From assembly GCA_905373325.1 (NCBI GenBank), contig CAJPTB010000133.1:1-5840 (forward strand): a DNA stretch of 5,840 bases, in the 5' to 3' direction. This document shows, in pieces, positions 1-5,511 of this stretch. The DNA comes from an uncultured Ancrocorticia sp. (lineage in GTDB: Bacteria > Actinomycetota > Actinomycetes > Actinomycetales > Actinomycetaceae). Position 1 is the first letter of the stretch. Every line of letters begins with the position of its first letter. A program made the position numbers and the translations under genes. The notes below the pieces were generated by a model, which had not been told where the DNA came from, made no database searches, and worked only from the letters and a program-made list of their open reading frames with translations.

Positions 1-2
1 TC

Positions 3-143
3 GGCGTAGAAGTGCCAGCTGCCTTCGACTCGGCGCATGACGGGCCGGACGTCGCCTCTGCAAACGGCGCTGGCCTTGTGCGCGACGAGGGCGCCGCGCC
101 CGAAGACGGGCGCCCCACACTCAAAACGGAGGAGGAAAAATGA
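3..143 (+). CDS. 3' end of an upstream gene, probably the first ATPase (DppD/OppD type) of the transporter
   Basis: Only the last 46 codons are in the window, so no domain can be seen. The frame is open from the left edge to a TGA whose first two bases are shared with the ATG of the next gene (ATGA overlap), the usual arrangement inside this operon. Its codons are strongly G-first and mostly GC-ended, as in the real genes nearby, which favours this frame over the others. The visible tail is acidic and low in complexity and finishes DGRPTLKTEEEK; from memory, DppD of E. coli also ends with a GRPTL motif. Peptide-type ABC importers usually carry two ATPase genes in the order D then F, and an F-type ATPase follows, so the DppD-like assignment is inference from position plus that short motif. 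The gene's start and all catalytic motifs lie outside the window. Confidence 0.55.
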   Translation, partial: GVEVPAAFDSAHDGPDVASANGAGLVRDEGAAPEDGRPTLKTEEEK

Positions 144-1165
144 GCGCCGAAACCCTTCTGGCGAGGACGGCCGGGGGCCCGGTCGCCGACGCTGCGCGGC
201 CTGACGTCGCTCGGCCCGGAACCGCTCCCGCAGACGTCGCACGTCCCGTTGAGAGCGGCTCGGCAGAGTCGCCCCGCGGGCGCGGCGACGGGTCCGGGCC
301 GATCATCGAGCTCGACGACGTCCACGTGACGTTTAGAACGCGGACCGCAGGAAAGTCCATCAGGGCCGTGCGCGGGGTGAGCCTCAAGCTCATGCCGGGC
401 GAGACAATCGGCATCGTCGGCGAATCCGGCTGCGGCAAATCGACCACGGCCAACGTCATGTGCGGGCTGCAAAAGCCCACCGCCGGCCGCGTCTATTTCC
501 AGGGCCGCGAGGTCACCAAGCGAACGGTCGAGGACAGGCGCGCCATCGGGCGGGTCATATCGGTCATCTTCCAGGACCCGGCCACCGCCCTCAACGCGAG
601 GATGGCCGTCCGCGACCAGCTGGCCGACCCTCTTCACGTGCACAAGGTCGGGACGAAGCAGGAGCGCGAGGCGCGGGTGCGCGAGCTCATCTCGCTGGTG
701 GGACTGCCGACGTCGGCCCTCGACGCCCTCCCCGGCCAGCTTTCGGGCGGTCAGCGCCAGAGGGTCGCCATCGCACGCGCGCTCGCGATCAAACCCGCGG
801 CGATCATCGCCGACGAGCCGACGTCGGCCCTCGACGTCTCGGTCCGCGCGCAAATCCTCAACCTCCTGACCGACCTGAAGGACGAGCTCGGGCTGGCGAT
901 GGTGTTCATCAGCCACGACATCCAGACTGTGCGTTACGTCTCCGACAGGATCGTTGTGATGAACGGCGGCCGGATCGTCGAGGAAGGGCCGGCGGCGACG
1001 CTGCTGGCCGACCCGCAGGATCCCTACACACGCAAGCTCCTGAGTGCGGCGCCTTCGCTTCTGCACCCGAGCATTCCCGACGCCCTCGCATCCTCGGAAG
1101 AAGAATCGCGCAATACAGCAAAGGAAGAGAGCACATGGCAGCCCACGCCGATTTCAGCGGAGTGA
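140..1165 (+). CDS. ABC transporter ATP-binding protein, DppF/OppF type; probable sialic acid importer ATPase
   Basis: This 341-residue cytoplasmic ATPase would power a peptide/opine-type ABC importer. It has the full nucleotide-binding set: Walker A GESGCGKS (94-101), Q-loop IFQDP with Q145, signature LSGGQ (201-205), Walker B AIIADEP (221-227), D-loop SALD (229-232) and switch His259. The C-terminal DPQDPYTRKLLSAAP (291-305) is the hallmark of oligopeptide-type ATPases. The Cys-rich stretch that follows in E. coli DppF is absent and is replaced by a Ser/Glu-rich tail. About 54 low-complexity residues with repeated DVARP precede the domain, longer than usual. The ATG is supported by AGGAGG at about 129-134 and by a 4-nt overlap with the upstream frame. 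Direct linkage to sialate genes suggests N-acetylneuraminate as substrate, as for the peptide-type SatABCD importer of Haemophilus ducreyi. Peptide transport remains possible because specificity lies in the unseen binding protein. Confidence 0.93.
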   Translation: MSAETLLARTAGGPVADAARPDVARPGTAPADVARPVESGSAESPRGRGDGSGPIIELDDVHVTFRTRTAGKSIRAVRGVSLKLMPGETIGIVGESGCGKSTTANVMCGLQKPTAGRVYFQGREVTKRTVEDRRAIGRVISVIFQDPATALNARMAVRDQLADPLHVHKVGTKQEREARVRELISLVGLPTSALDALPGQLSGGQRQRVAIARALAIKPAAIIADEPTSALDVSVRAQILNLLTDLKDELGLAMVFISHDIQTVRYVSDRIVVMNGGRIVEEGPAATLLADPQDPYTRKLLSAAPSLLHPSIPDALASSEEESRNTAKEESTWQPTPISAE

Positions 1166-2064
1166 TCCCGCCCGTCGTCACGCCACTCACCGCCGATCGC
1201 GAACTCGACCGCGCGAGCTTGAAACGGTCGATCGATCGAATGATCGACCGCGGAGTGCACGGCCTTTTCCTTCTCGGATCGTCGAGCGAGGTCGTGTTTT
1301 GCACCGACTCGCGCCGCAGGGAGATCGTCGAGACGGGCATTGAGGCCGCCGCGGGCCGGGTTCCGGTGCTCGTGGGCGTCATCGACGCTCAGACGGAGAG
1401 GATGGTCGAGCACGCCCGCGCCGCGCGCGAGCTCGGGGCCGACGCCGTCGTCGCGACCGCCCCCTTCTACGCGCTCGGCGGCCCCGACGAGATCGAAGCC
1501 AATTTCCGCGCCATTCGCGAGGAGGTCGACCTTCCGCTGTTCGCCTACGACCTGCCGGTGTGCGTCCACAAGAAGCTCGACGCGGACATGCTCGTCAGGC
1601 TCGGAAGCGAGGGGGTTCTCGCGGGGGTCAAGGATTCCTCGGGCGACGACGTCAACTTCCGCTTCCTCGTCCAGAAGAACCGGGCGGCAGGCAGCCCGCT
1701 CAAGCTGTTCACGGGCCACGAGGTCGTCGTCGACGGCGCCTTCCTCTCCGGGGCCGACGGCGTCGTCCCCGGACTGGGCAACGTCGATCCGTGCGGGTAC
1801 GTCCAGCAGTACAAGGCCTACCGCGAAGGCGACTGGGAGGCCGTCGTCCAAATCCAGGACAGGCTGGCGCTGCTCATGACGATCACCTCGGTGACAGAGG
1901 GCGCCGTGGGCTTCGGCGCCGGCGTCGGGGCGTTCAAGACGGCGCTTCAGCTTTTGGGCGTGTTCGAGACCAACCAGATGCCGCGCCCCGTGCGCGCACT
2001 CGAGGGCGGGAACGTCGAAGCCGTCCGGAACGTGCTCGTCGCCGCCGGGATGCTCGCGCGATGA
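1135..2064 (+). CDS. nanA: DapA/NanA-superfamily aldolase, probable N-acetylneuraminate lyase
   Basis: This 309-residue (beta/alpha)8-barrel class I aldolase is expected to cleave N-acetylneuraminate to N-acetylmannosamine plus pyruvate. The opening GVIPPVVTPLT is typical. The carboxylate-binding loop is GSSSE (48-52), Tyr138 lies in FAYDLP, and the Schiff-base lysine is K166 in LAGVKDSSGD. Tyr138 and K166 match Tyr137 and Lys165 of E. coli NanA. The GYDE of E. coli NanA, which contacts the glycerol chain of sialate, reads GHEV (194-197) here, and the GVVPGLGNVDP segment is closer to other members of the superfamily. The sialate assignment therefore rests mainly on the adjacent nanK and nanE. 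The frame is open upstream to 460, but ATG 1135 has AAGGAAGAG a few bases before it and begins the conserved fold. This start lies 31 nt inside the ATPase gene. Dihydrodipicolinate synthase or a 2-keto-3-deoxy-sugar aldolase are the alternatives. Confidence 0.88.
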   Translation: MAAHADFSGVIPPVVTPLTADRELDRASLKRSIDRMIDRGVHGLFLLGSSSEVVFCTDSRRREIVETGIEAAAGRVPVLVGVIDAQTERMVEHARAARELGADAVVATAPFYALGGPDEIEANFRAIREEVDLPLFAYDLPVCVHKKLDADMLVRLGSEGVLAGVKDSSGDDVNFRFLVQKNRAAGSPLKLFTGHEVVVDGAFLSGADGVVPGLGNVDPCGYVQQYKAYREGDWEAVVQIQDRLALLMTITSVTEGAVGFGAGVGAFKTALQLLGVFETNQMPRPVRALEGGNVEAVRNVLVAAGMLAR

Positions 2065-3047
2065 GCGGTGCGGCGGAGCCTTCGACCGAGGGGGAGGCGG
2101 GGCCTTCGGCTGAGGGACGGCGCCTCGTCCTCGACATCGGAGGCACGAAGATAGCGGCGGGAGTCTGCACTCCAGGTCAGCCTTCCGTCCGCCATCGGGC
2201 GACCCGACCCACCCGGCCGCACCGCGGGGGCGCGGCGGTTGTGGAGACGGCGCTCGAGCTGGCCCGCGAGGTCGCCCGGAAGGCGGGCGGCCCGCTGGCC
2301 GGCGTCGCAGCGGCCAGCGCCGGAGTCATCGACCGTGCGACGGGCACGGTTGCCTCCGCCACCGACCTCATGCCCGGCTGGGCAGGGACGGCTCTCGGCC
2401 CGGCCCTCGCTGAAGGCCTCGGAGTTCCCGCGTTTGTGCTCAACGACGTCCACGCCCACGCGCTCGGGGAGATGCGGTTCGGGGCCGGCGCAGGCCTGCG
2501 CAACGCGTTGGTGGCGGCGGTCGGAACGGGAATCGGCGGGGCGATCGTCGCCGAGGGAAAAGTCCTGTTCGGCCCGCGGGACCTCGCCGGGCACGTCGGG
2601 CACGTCGGCCACCGGCTCGGCGAGGGCTTCGCATGCTCGTGCGGGCGCGACGGCCACATTGAGCCCGTCGCCTCCGGAACCGGCGTCGTCCGCCTCTATC
2701 GTTCCCGCGGCGGATCCCCGGACGTGAACGACGGCGCAGAGCTTCGCCGCCTCGCGGACCGGGGCGACGCCGAAGCGCGAAGGGCCTTCTCCGACGCCGG
2801 CGCCGCCCTCGGAGAGGTTCTCGGGTCGCTCGCCAACTGCCTCGACCCGGAGGCGATCGTGCTGTCCGGCTCCCTGAGCGGAGTCGGCGAATACTGGTGG
2901 GCGCCGCTGCGGGCCGGGTATCGCCGGCAGGCCATGGATCCCGTGCGCGGCGTCCCGCTCGTGCGGGGAAAGCTTGGCGGGGACGCCCCCCTGCTGGGCG
3001 CGCTCGCCTACGCCGCTGAGTTTCAGGAGGAAGAATGCACCCGTTGA
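2061..3047 (+). CDS. nanK: ROK-family kinase, N-acetylmannosamine kinase
   Basis: This 328-residue cytoplasmic sugar kinase is predicted to phosphorylate ManNAc at O6 with ATP, the second step of sialate breakdown. The ATP phosphate motif DIGGTK is at 25-30, the catalytic Asp129 follows Asn128 in LNDVHA, and the second phosphate motif GTGIGG is at 155-160. LAGHVGH (175-181) is the NanK version of the ROK GExGH motif; E. coli NanK has LAGHIGH. The structural zinc site normally uses a His with CxCGxxGC. Here it reads CSCGRDGH (192-199), so His199 replaces the last Cys. About 20 Ser/Glu/Gly-rich residues precede the domain. The ATG shares ATGA with the nanA stop, and its ribosome binding site would lie within the nanA end (CCGGGATG region), which is weak, so expression probably depends on coupling. 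A glucokinase or GlcNAc kinase is possible but unlikely given the neighbours. Confidence 0.9.
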   Translation: MSGAAEPSTEGEAGPSAEGRRLVLDIGGTKIAAGVCTPGQPSVRHRATRPTRPHRGGAAVVETALELAREVARKAGGPLAGVAAASAGVIDRATGTVASATDLMPGWAGTALGPALAEGLGVPAFVLNDVHAHALGEMRFGAGAGLRNALVAAVGTGIGGAIVAEGKVLFGPRDLAGHVGHVGHRLGEGFACSCGRDGHIEPVASGTGVVRLYRSRGGSPDVNDGAELRRLADRGDAEARRAFSDAGAALGEVLGSLANCLDPEAIVLSGSLSGVGEYWWAPLRAGYRRQAMDPVRGVPLVRGKLGGDAPLLGALAYAAEFQEEECTR

Positions 3048-3730
3048 TCGCCTCGCTCCGAGGCCGCCTCGTCGTTTCGTGCCAAGCCTATCCCGGCGAG
3101 CCCATGCGCTGCCCGGAGACGATGGCGCAGATTGCGCTCGCCGCCGAACGCGGAGGGGCCGCCGCGATCCGATGCCAAGGCCTGGCGGACATCGCGGCCG
3201 TCAAGGGCCGAGTCGAAGTGCCCGTCATCGGCCTGTGGAAGGAGGGCCGCGAGGGCGTCTACATCACGCCCACGCTGCGCCACGCCAGAGCGTGTTCGAA
3301 CGCCGGGGCCGACGTCGTCGCCGTCGATGCGACGGGACGCCCCCGGCCCGACGGCCTGACCTTCGCCGAAACCGTGGGGGCGTTGAAATCCGAGGGCGTC
3401 CTCGTCATGGCGGACTGCGGCTCCATCGACGACGCAAGGCGGGCCGCCGCCGCGGGATGCGCGATTCTATCGACGACGCTCGCGGGCTACACGGGCGAGC
3501 GCCCTCGCACGGACGGGCCCGACGTCGAACTGCTCGAGCTCATGGTCGCTGAGTTCCCAGAATTCCCGGTCATATGCGAGGGTCGAATCCACACCCCCGA
3601 ACACGCCGAGGCCGTGATGGCAGCGGGCGCGTGGGCGGCGGTGGTCGGAACGGCCGTCACGCATCCGACGACGATAACCGGATGGTTCGATGAATCCGTG
3701 CGGCGAGGGGGCGAACGCGCGAAGCAATGA
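3035..3730 (+). CDS. nanE: N-acetylmannosamine-6-phosphate 2-epimerase
   Basis: This 231-residue TIM-barrel enzyme converts ManNAc-6-P to GlcNAc-6-P, feeding aminosugar catabolism or cell wall synthesis. Family signatures appear in order: VSCQAYPGEP (14-22), GLWKEG with K69, AVDATGRPRP (96-105), ADCGS (126-130), ICEGRIHTPE with E182, and VVGTA (203-207). K69 and E182 correspond to the catalytic Lys66 and Glu180 reported for Clostridium perfringens NanE. The length matches the family. The start ATG lies 13 nt inside nanK and is preceded by a strong CAGGAGG at 3024-3030, so this gene has its own good ribosome binding site. It is the last gene of the apparent transport-lyase-kinase-epimerase operon. 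A palindrome follows 27 nt after its stop. No missing residue or frameshift was seen. Confidence 0.95.
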   Translation: MHPLIASLRGRLVVSCQAYPGEPMRCPETMAQIALAAERGGAAAIRCQGLADIAAVKGRVEVPVIGLWKEGREGVYITPTLRHARACSNAGADVVAVDATGRPRPDGLTFAETVGALKSEGVLVMADCGSIDDARRAAAAGCAILSTTLAGYTGERPRTDGPDVELLELMVAEFPEFPVICEGRIHTPEHAEAVMAAGAWAAVVGTAVTHPTTITGWFDESVRRGGERAKQ

Positions 3731-3756
3731 GGTTTGTAGCGTTCTGAGCCGTTCGC

Positions 3757-3776
3757 GTTCCTCGCCGGCGGGGAAC
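3757..3776 (+). terminator. Candidate hairpin at the end of the nan operon
   Basis: A 20-nt near-perfect palindrome, GTTCCTCGCC/GGCGGGGAAC, with a single T/G position that still pairs as U-G in RNA. It begins 27 nt after the nanE stop and can fold into a stem of 8 pairs with a CCGG tetraloop. No T-tract follows (ATTGCCC), so it is not a classical intrinsic terminator. Actinobacterial terminators often lack a U-tail, so termination is plausible. An operator for the downstream gene is the alternative. Confidence 0.35.
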
Positions 3777-3865
3777 ATTGCCCATGTACTTTCCCGCGGG
3801 ACTGCCGTAGCGTAATGGAAATTATCGGTTGCCTGCCGCCCATATGCGAACTGCAAAGGAAAACG

Positions 3866-4639
3866 ATGCCGCTACCGCGTTCTTCCGTCGAAGGTGAGTC
3901 CGAGCCCAGCGAGTCCTTCCACGATTCGGGCGGACGGGAGAAGCCCCCTGCGAACCGCAGGCAGGCGATGGCGGTGGCGATCGCGTTCGCTTTTGGTGCG
4001 GTTGTGATGCTGGGCTGGCTGATGTCCGACCGCGGCGAGGAGGCTGCGGACGGTTCGACGCCGGCTGGCGCGTCCGAGACCCGCTCGGTCGGCGGAGCTC
4101 CTTCGGTCAGCGCCGCGGGGAGCGGCGGAATCCCAACGGACGCTGCGACCGTCGAAGTCGCCGGACTCAAGGGGAAGAGCGCCTCGCGGATCCTGGCCAA
4201 GGCGACGTCTTCGAAAATCGAGGCGGCCCTCTCCGACGGCAAGGGCTGGACGGGCGGCGCCCTCGAAGTCGAGGCCCAGTCGTTCTCCCGCGTCGTTGTT
4301 GGAAAAGTCGATCGACGCAAGGGCGAGACGGCGCCCTCGGAAAACGAGGCGGAGTACTTCGTCGAGGCGTCGCTCAAGGTCAAGAATGCGGGCTCGGGCG
4401 ACGTTCCCTTCTACGACGTCGATTTCGTCCTCGTCGATTCCGAGCGCGGCCTGGTCAGCTCGTCGAAGGGCGACGCGGGCCTAGACGAGGGCATAACGCT
4501 CAAGGGAGGCGAGGAAACCACCGTCAAGCTGCGCTTCAAAGTGAGCAAACACCTGCAGGAGGCCAAATTCTTCTTCGGAACGTCAGACAGCTCGGGGATG
4601 GTTTTCTACGAAGTCAGCGAGCCTGTGACGCTCAGGTGA
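3866..4639 (+). CDS. Membrane-anchored protein with a DUF4352-like extracytoplasmic domain
   Basis: The predicted 257-residue protein has a hydrophilic cytoplasmic N-terminus, one membrane segment at about 34-53 (AMAVAIAFAFGAVVMLGWLM) and a Ser/Gly/Ala-rich linker to about 100. A beta-rich C-terminal domain at about 130-257 contains VEASLKVKNAG, YDVDFVLVDSERG and GGEETTVKLRFKV. The pattern of strand, turn, a Gly-Glu before a V-x-L-x-F strand, then a final strand resembles the DUF4352/telokin-like immunoglobulin fold found on many Gram-positive surface proteins. That assignment is by eye. No lipobox or sorting signal is visible. The ATG at 3866 has AAAGGA 5 nt upstream; an in-frame ATG at 3815 lacks any ribosome binding site and adds only 17 unremarkable residues. 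A palindrome and about 90 nt of unassigned DNA separate it from nanE, and only a weak TANNNT -10 (TAGCGT, 3808-3813) is visible. Its function is unknown. Confidence 0.82.
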   Translation: MPLPRSSVEGESEPSESFHDSGGREKPPANRRQAMAVAIAFAFGAVVMLGWLMSDRGEEAADGSTPAGASETRSVGGAPSVSAAGSGGIPTDAATVEVAGLKGKSASRILAKATSSKIEAALSDGKGWTGGALEVEAQSFSRVVVGKVDRRKGETAPSENEAEYFVEASLKVKNAGSGDVPFYDVDFVLVDSERGLVSSSKGDAGLDEGITLKGGEETTVKLRFKVSKHLQEAKFFFGTSDSSGMVFYEVSEPVTLR

Positions 4640-4790
4640 TTCAGTCGGCCATCGGCGCTCTGACGGGTCGGACGGCCTGCGGCTTCTCTCTCCGACGCAC
4701 GTCGGTTCCGCTTTTGAGGGGCGCTTCCGGCATGTTGGGAGTAGGATTGGCAGCGCTGGGCCGTCGACGACGTCGGCGTCGCGGACGCTA
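4640..4790. other. GC-rich gap with a protein-tail-like reading frame
   Basis: No complete gene is supported here. One + frame is open from before the preceding stop to TAA at 4789-4791. It ends MLGVGLAALGRRRRRRGR, a short hydrophobic run followed by a block of arginines, which looks like the C-terminal end of a surface-sorting signal. Counting back in this frame gives VPLLRGASG just before it, not an LPxTG motif. An ATG at 4732 could encode this 19-residue peptide alone, but it has no ribosome binding site. It may be a decayed gene end or coincidence. A 6-bp inverted repeat (GTCGGA 4667-4672, TCCGAC 4691-4696) is too weak to call a terminator. Confidence 0.3.
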
Positions 4791-4928
4791 ATGAAAAATT
4801 TGACTTTTAACACAATTAAATATTCGTTTGTGTTTTTAAATGCAATTAGATGTTTCTTGTTATTGGAAGCTCTATTTGAAATTTATTTTTATTCAAATCG
4901 TGTTGAACAATTGCTTTTACCTTGTTAA
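4791..4928 (+). CDS. Possible 45-residue hydrophobic peptide encoded by the AT-rich island
   Basis: A small ORF runs from ATG 4791 to TAA 4926-4928 and almost exactly fills a block of about 24% GC. The product begins MKNLTFNTIKYSF, has a hydrophobic middle (FVFLNAIRCFLLLEALFEIY) and ends EQLLLPC. It could be membrane-associated. Codons such as TTA, AGA, AAT and ATT dominate, which is unlike every neighbouring gene. The ATG shares one base with the TAA of the upstream tail-like frame, and the stop is 9 nt before the metalloprotease start. No ribosome binding site is visible upstream (GGCGTCGCGGACGCTA), so translation is doubtful unless coupled or leaderless. In DNA this AT-rich, a 45-codon frame without a stop is uncommon but not impossible. 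I do not recognise the peptide. A regulatory AT-rich leader is the main alternative. Confidence 0.28.
   Translation: MKNLTFNTIKYSFVFLNAIRCFLLLEALFEIYFYSNRVEQLLLPC
4874..4898. repeat. 7-bp perfect inverted repeat in the AT-rich island
   Basis: ATTTGAA (4874-4880) and TTCAAAT (4892-4898) are exact reverse complements separated by 11 nt, all A/T except one position in each arm. The spacing would place the two half-sites about 18 bp apart centre to centre, compatible with a dimeric regulator. In such AT-rich sequence chance repeats are also expected. Confidence 0.4.
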
Positions 4929-4937
4929 GGTGGTCTT

Positions 4938-5378
4938 ATGGAAATGGCGAAGGCGGCGTCCATGGCGCGAGAGCTGATGGACGGACACGGGCTGCGCGGG
5001 TGGCGGCTCGATTTCGATCGTGCTCGGCGCCGTGCGGGCGTGACGAGATATGCTGAGCGCACGATCTCTCTGTCTTCGCTCATCGTTCCGCTGTGCACGG
5101 TCGATCAGGTGCGGGACACGGTCCTCCACGAGATCGCCCACGCGCTCGTGGGGCCCGAGCACGGACACGGCCCCGTGTGGAAGAAGACGGCCGTCGAACT
5201 CGGGGCCTTGCCCCGGGCGACGGCGCGCGGCCTGCCGACGCCTCCCGCGCCGTGGGTCGGACGGTGCCCGGAAGGCCACACGGTCGAGCGCTTCCGCCGA
5301 CCGAGGTCCCCGGTCTCGTGCGCCAAGTGCTCGCCCCGTTTCGACAAGCGCTTCCAGCTGCGCTGGGTGCGGCGATAA
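4938..5378 (+). CDS. SprT-like zinc metalloprotease-domain protein
   Basis: This small cytoplasmic protein of 146 residues has a SprT-type domain. The zinc motif HEIAH is at 64-68 (ligands His64 and His68, catalytic Glu65). It is followed by the family's GHGPVWKK, in which His77 is the expected third ligand. A likely zinc-ribbon follows: CPEGH (110-114) and CAKC (128-131). The first half lacks a second Cys, so His114 may take its place. The family includes eukaryotic Spartan, which cleaves DNA-protein crosslinks; the bacterial members are mostly uncharacterised, so no substrate is claimed. The start is fixed by AAGGTGG at 4927-4933, 7 nt before the ATG measured from AAGG, which is the only good ribosome binding site nearby. 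Coding composition is as GC-rich as its neighbours, in contrast to the AT-rich block immediately before it. It appears to be transcribed alone. Confidence 0.85.
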   Translation: MEMAKAASMARELMDGHGLRGWRLDFDRARRRAGVTRYAERTISLSSLIVPLCTVDQVRDTVLHEIAHALVGPEHGHGPVWKKTAVELGALPRATARGLPTPPAPWVGRCPEGHTVERFRRPRSPVSCAKCSPRFDKRFQLRWVRR

Positions 5379-5402
5379 GGGGAATGCACCCCCGGACGCG
5401 GA

Positions 5403-5445
5403 TTGTGGACGAACCTTTCACGCTGGTAGGATCCGGTGCTAGCAT
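5403..5445 (+). promoter_or_regulatory. Candidate promoter(s) for the gene starting at 5512
   Basis: Two overlapping sigma-70-like arrangements are visible. TTTCAC (5416-5421) lies 18 nt before TAGCAT (5440-5445), which is preceded by an extended -10 TGC. TTGTGG (5403-5408) lies 18 nt before TAGGAT (5427-5432). Both -10 boxes fit the actinobacterial TANNNT form. The extended -10 version looks stronger and would give a leader of about 60 nt. The gap holds nothing else except a short GGGG/CCCC hairpin right after the stop of the preceding gene. Confidence 0.5.
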
Positions 5446-5511
5446 GATGGCGTCGATTTGCGAGAGCGCATTGGGTCGACTGCCCAGGCGAGACACGACG
5501 ATGGGAATGAC

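Larger units (their letters stand above)
4791..4937. promoter_or_regulatory. AT-rich island upstream of the SprT-like gene
   Basis: By hand count, 34 of the 140 bases at 4791-4930 are G or C, against roughly two thirds in the surrounding DNA, with a sharp left boundary at 4791. It contains promoter-like hexamers (TTGACT 4800-4805, TTGAAC 4903-4908), but AT-rich DNA gives many such matches and none pairs convincingly with a -10 at normal spacing. It also contains an inverted repeat. Plausible roles are a promoter or leader of the next gene, a binding site for an AT-preferring nucleoid protein such as Lsr2, or a remnant of transferred DNA. Confidence 0.5.

Noticed and set aside
1..139. Minus-strand frame reading CRGDVRPVMRRVEGSWHFYA, reminiscent of a peptide-ABC ATPase C-terminus
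   Set aside because: It has no start or ribosome binding site of its own. The + strand frame has matching codon bias and an ATGA junction with the next gene, so the resemblance is probably chance.
460..1134. N-terminal extension of the nanA frame up to ATG 460
   Set aside because: It would overlap most of the ABC ATPase in another frame and gives an Arg/Pro-rich sequence typical of out-of-frame translation; ATG 1135 has a ribosome binding site and starts the conserved fold.
1225..1250. 9-bp perfect inverted repeat (CGGTCGATC, GATCGACCG) with an 8-nt loop
   Set aside because: It lies in the nanA coding region over a repeated Ile-Asp-Arg peptide pattern; codon repetition explains it.
1024..1851. 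Long minus-strand ORF of 275 codons opposite nanA
   Set aside because: It lies antisense to a gene with clear catalytic motifs; its product has no recognisable fold, and long antisense frames are common in GC-rich DNA.
3815..3865. Earlier in-frame ATG for the membrane-protein gene
   Set aside because: It has no ribosome binding site, whereas ATG 3866 has AAAGGA at good spacing; the extra residues add nothing recognisable.
3487..4383. Minus-strand ORF of 298 codons spanning the end of nanE and the membrane-protein gene
   Set aside because: It is Ser/Pro/Ala-rich without domains and crosses two better-supported + strand genes and the palindrome between them.
5379..5393. Short GGGG/CCCC hairpin directly after the SprT-like stop
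   Set aside because: A four-pair stem without a T-tract is too weak to call a terminator.
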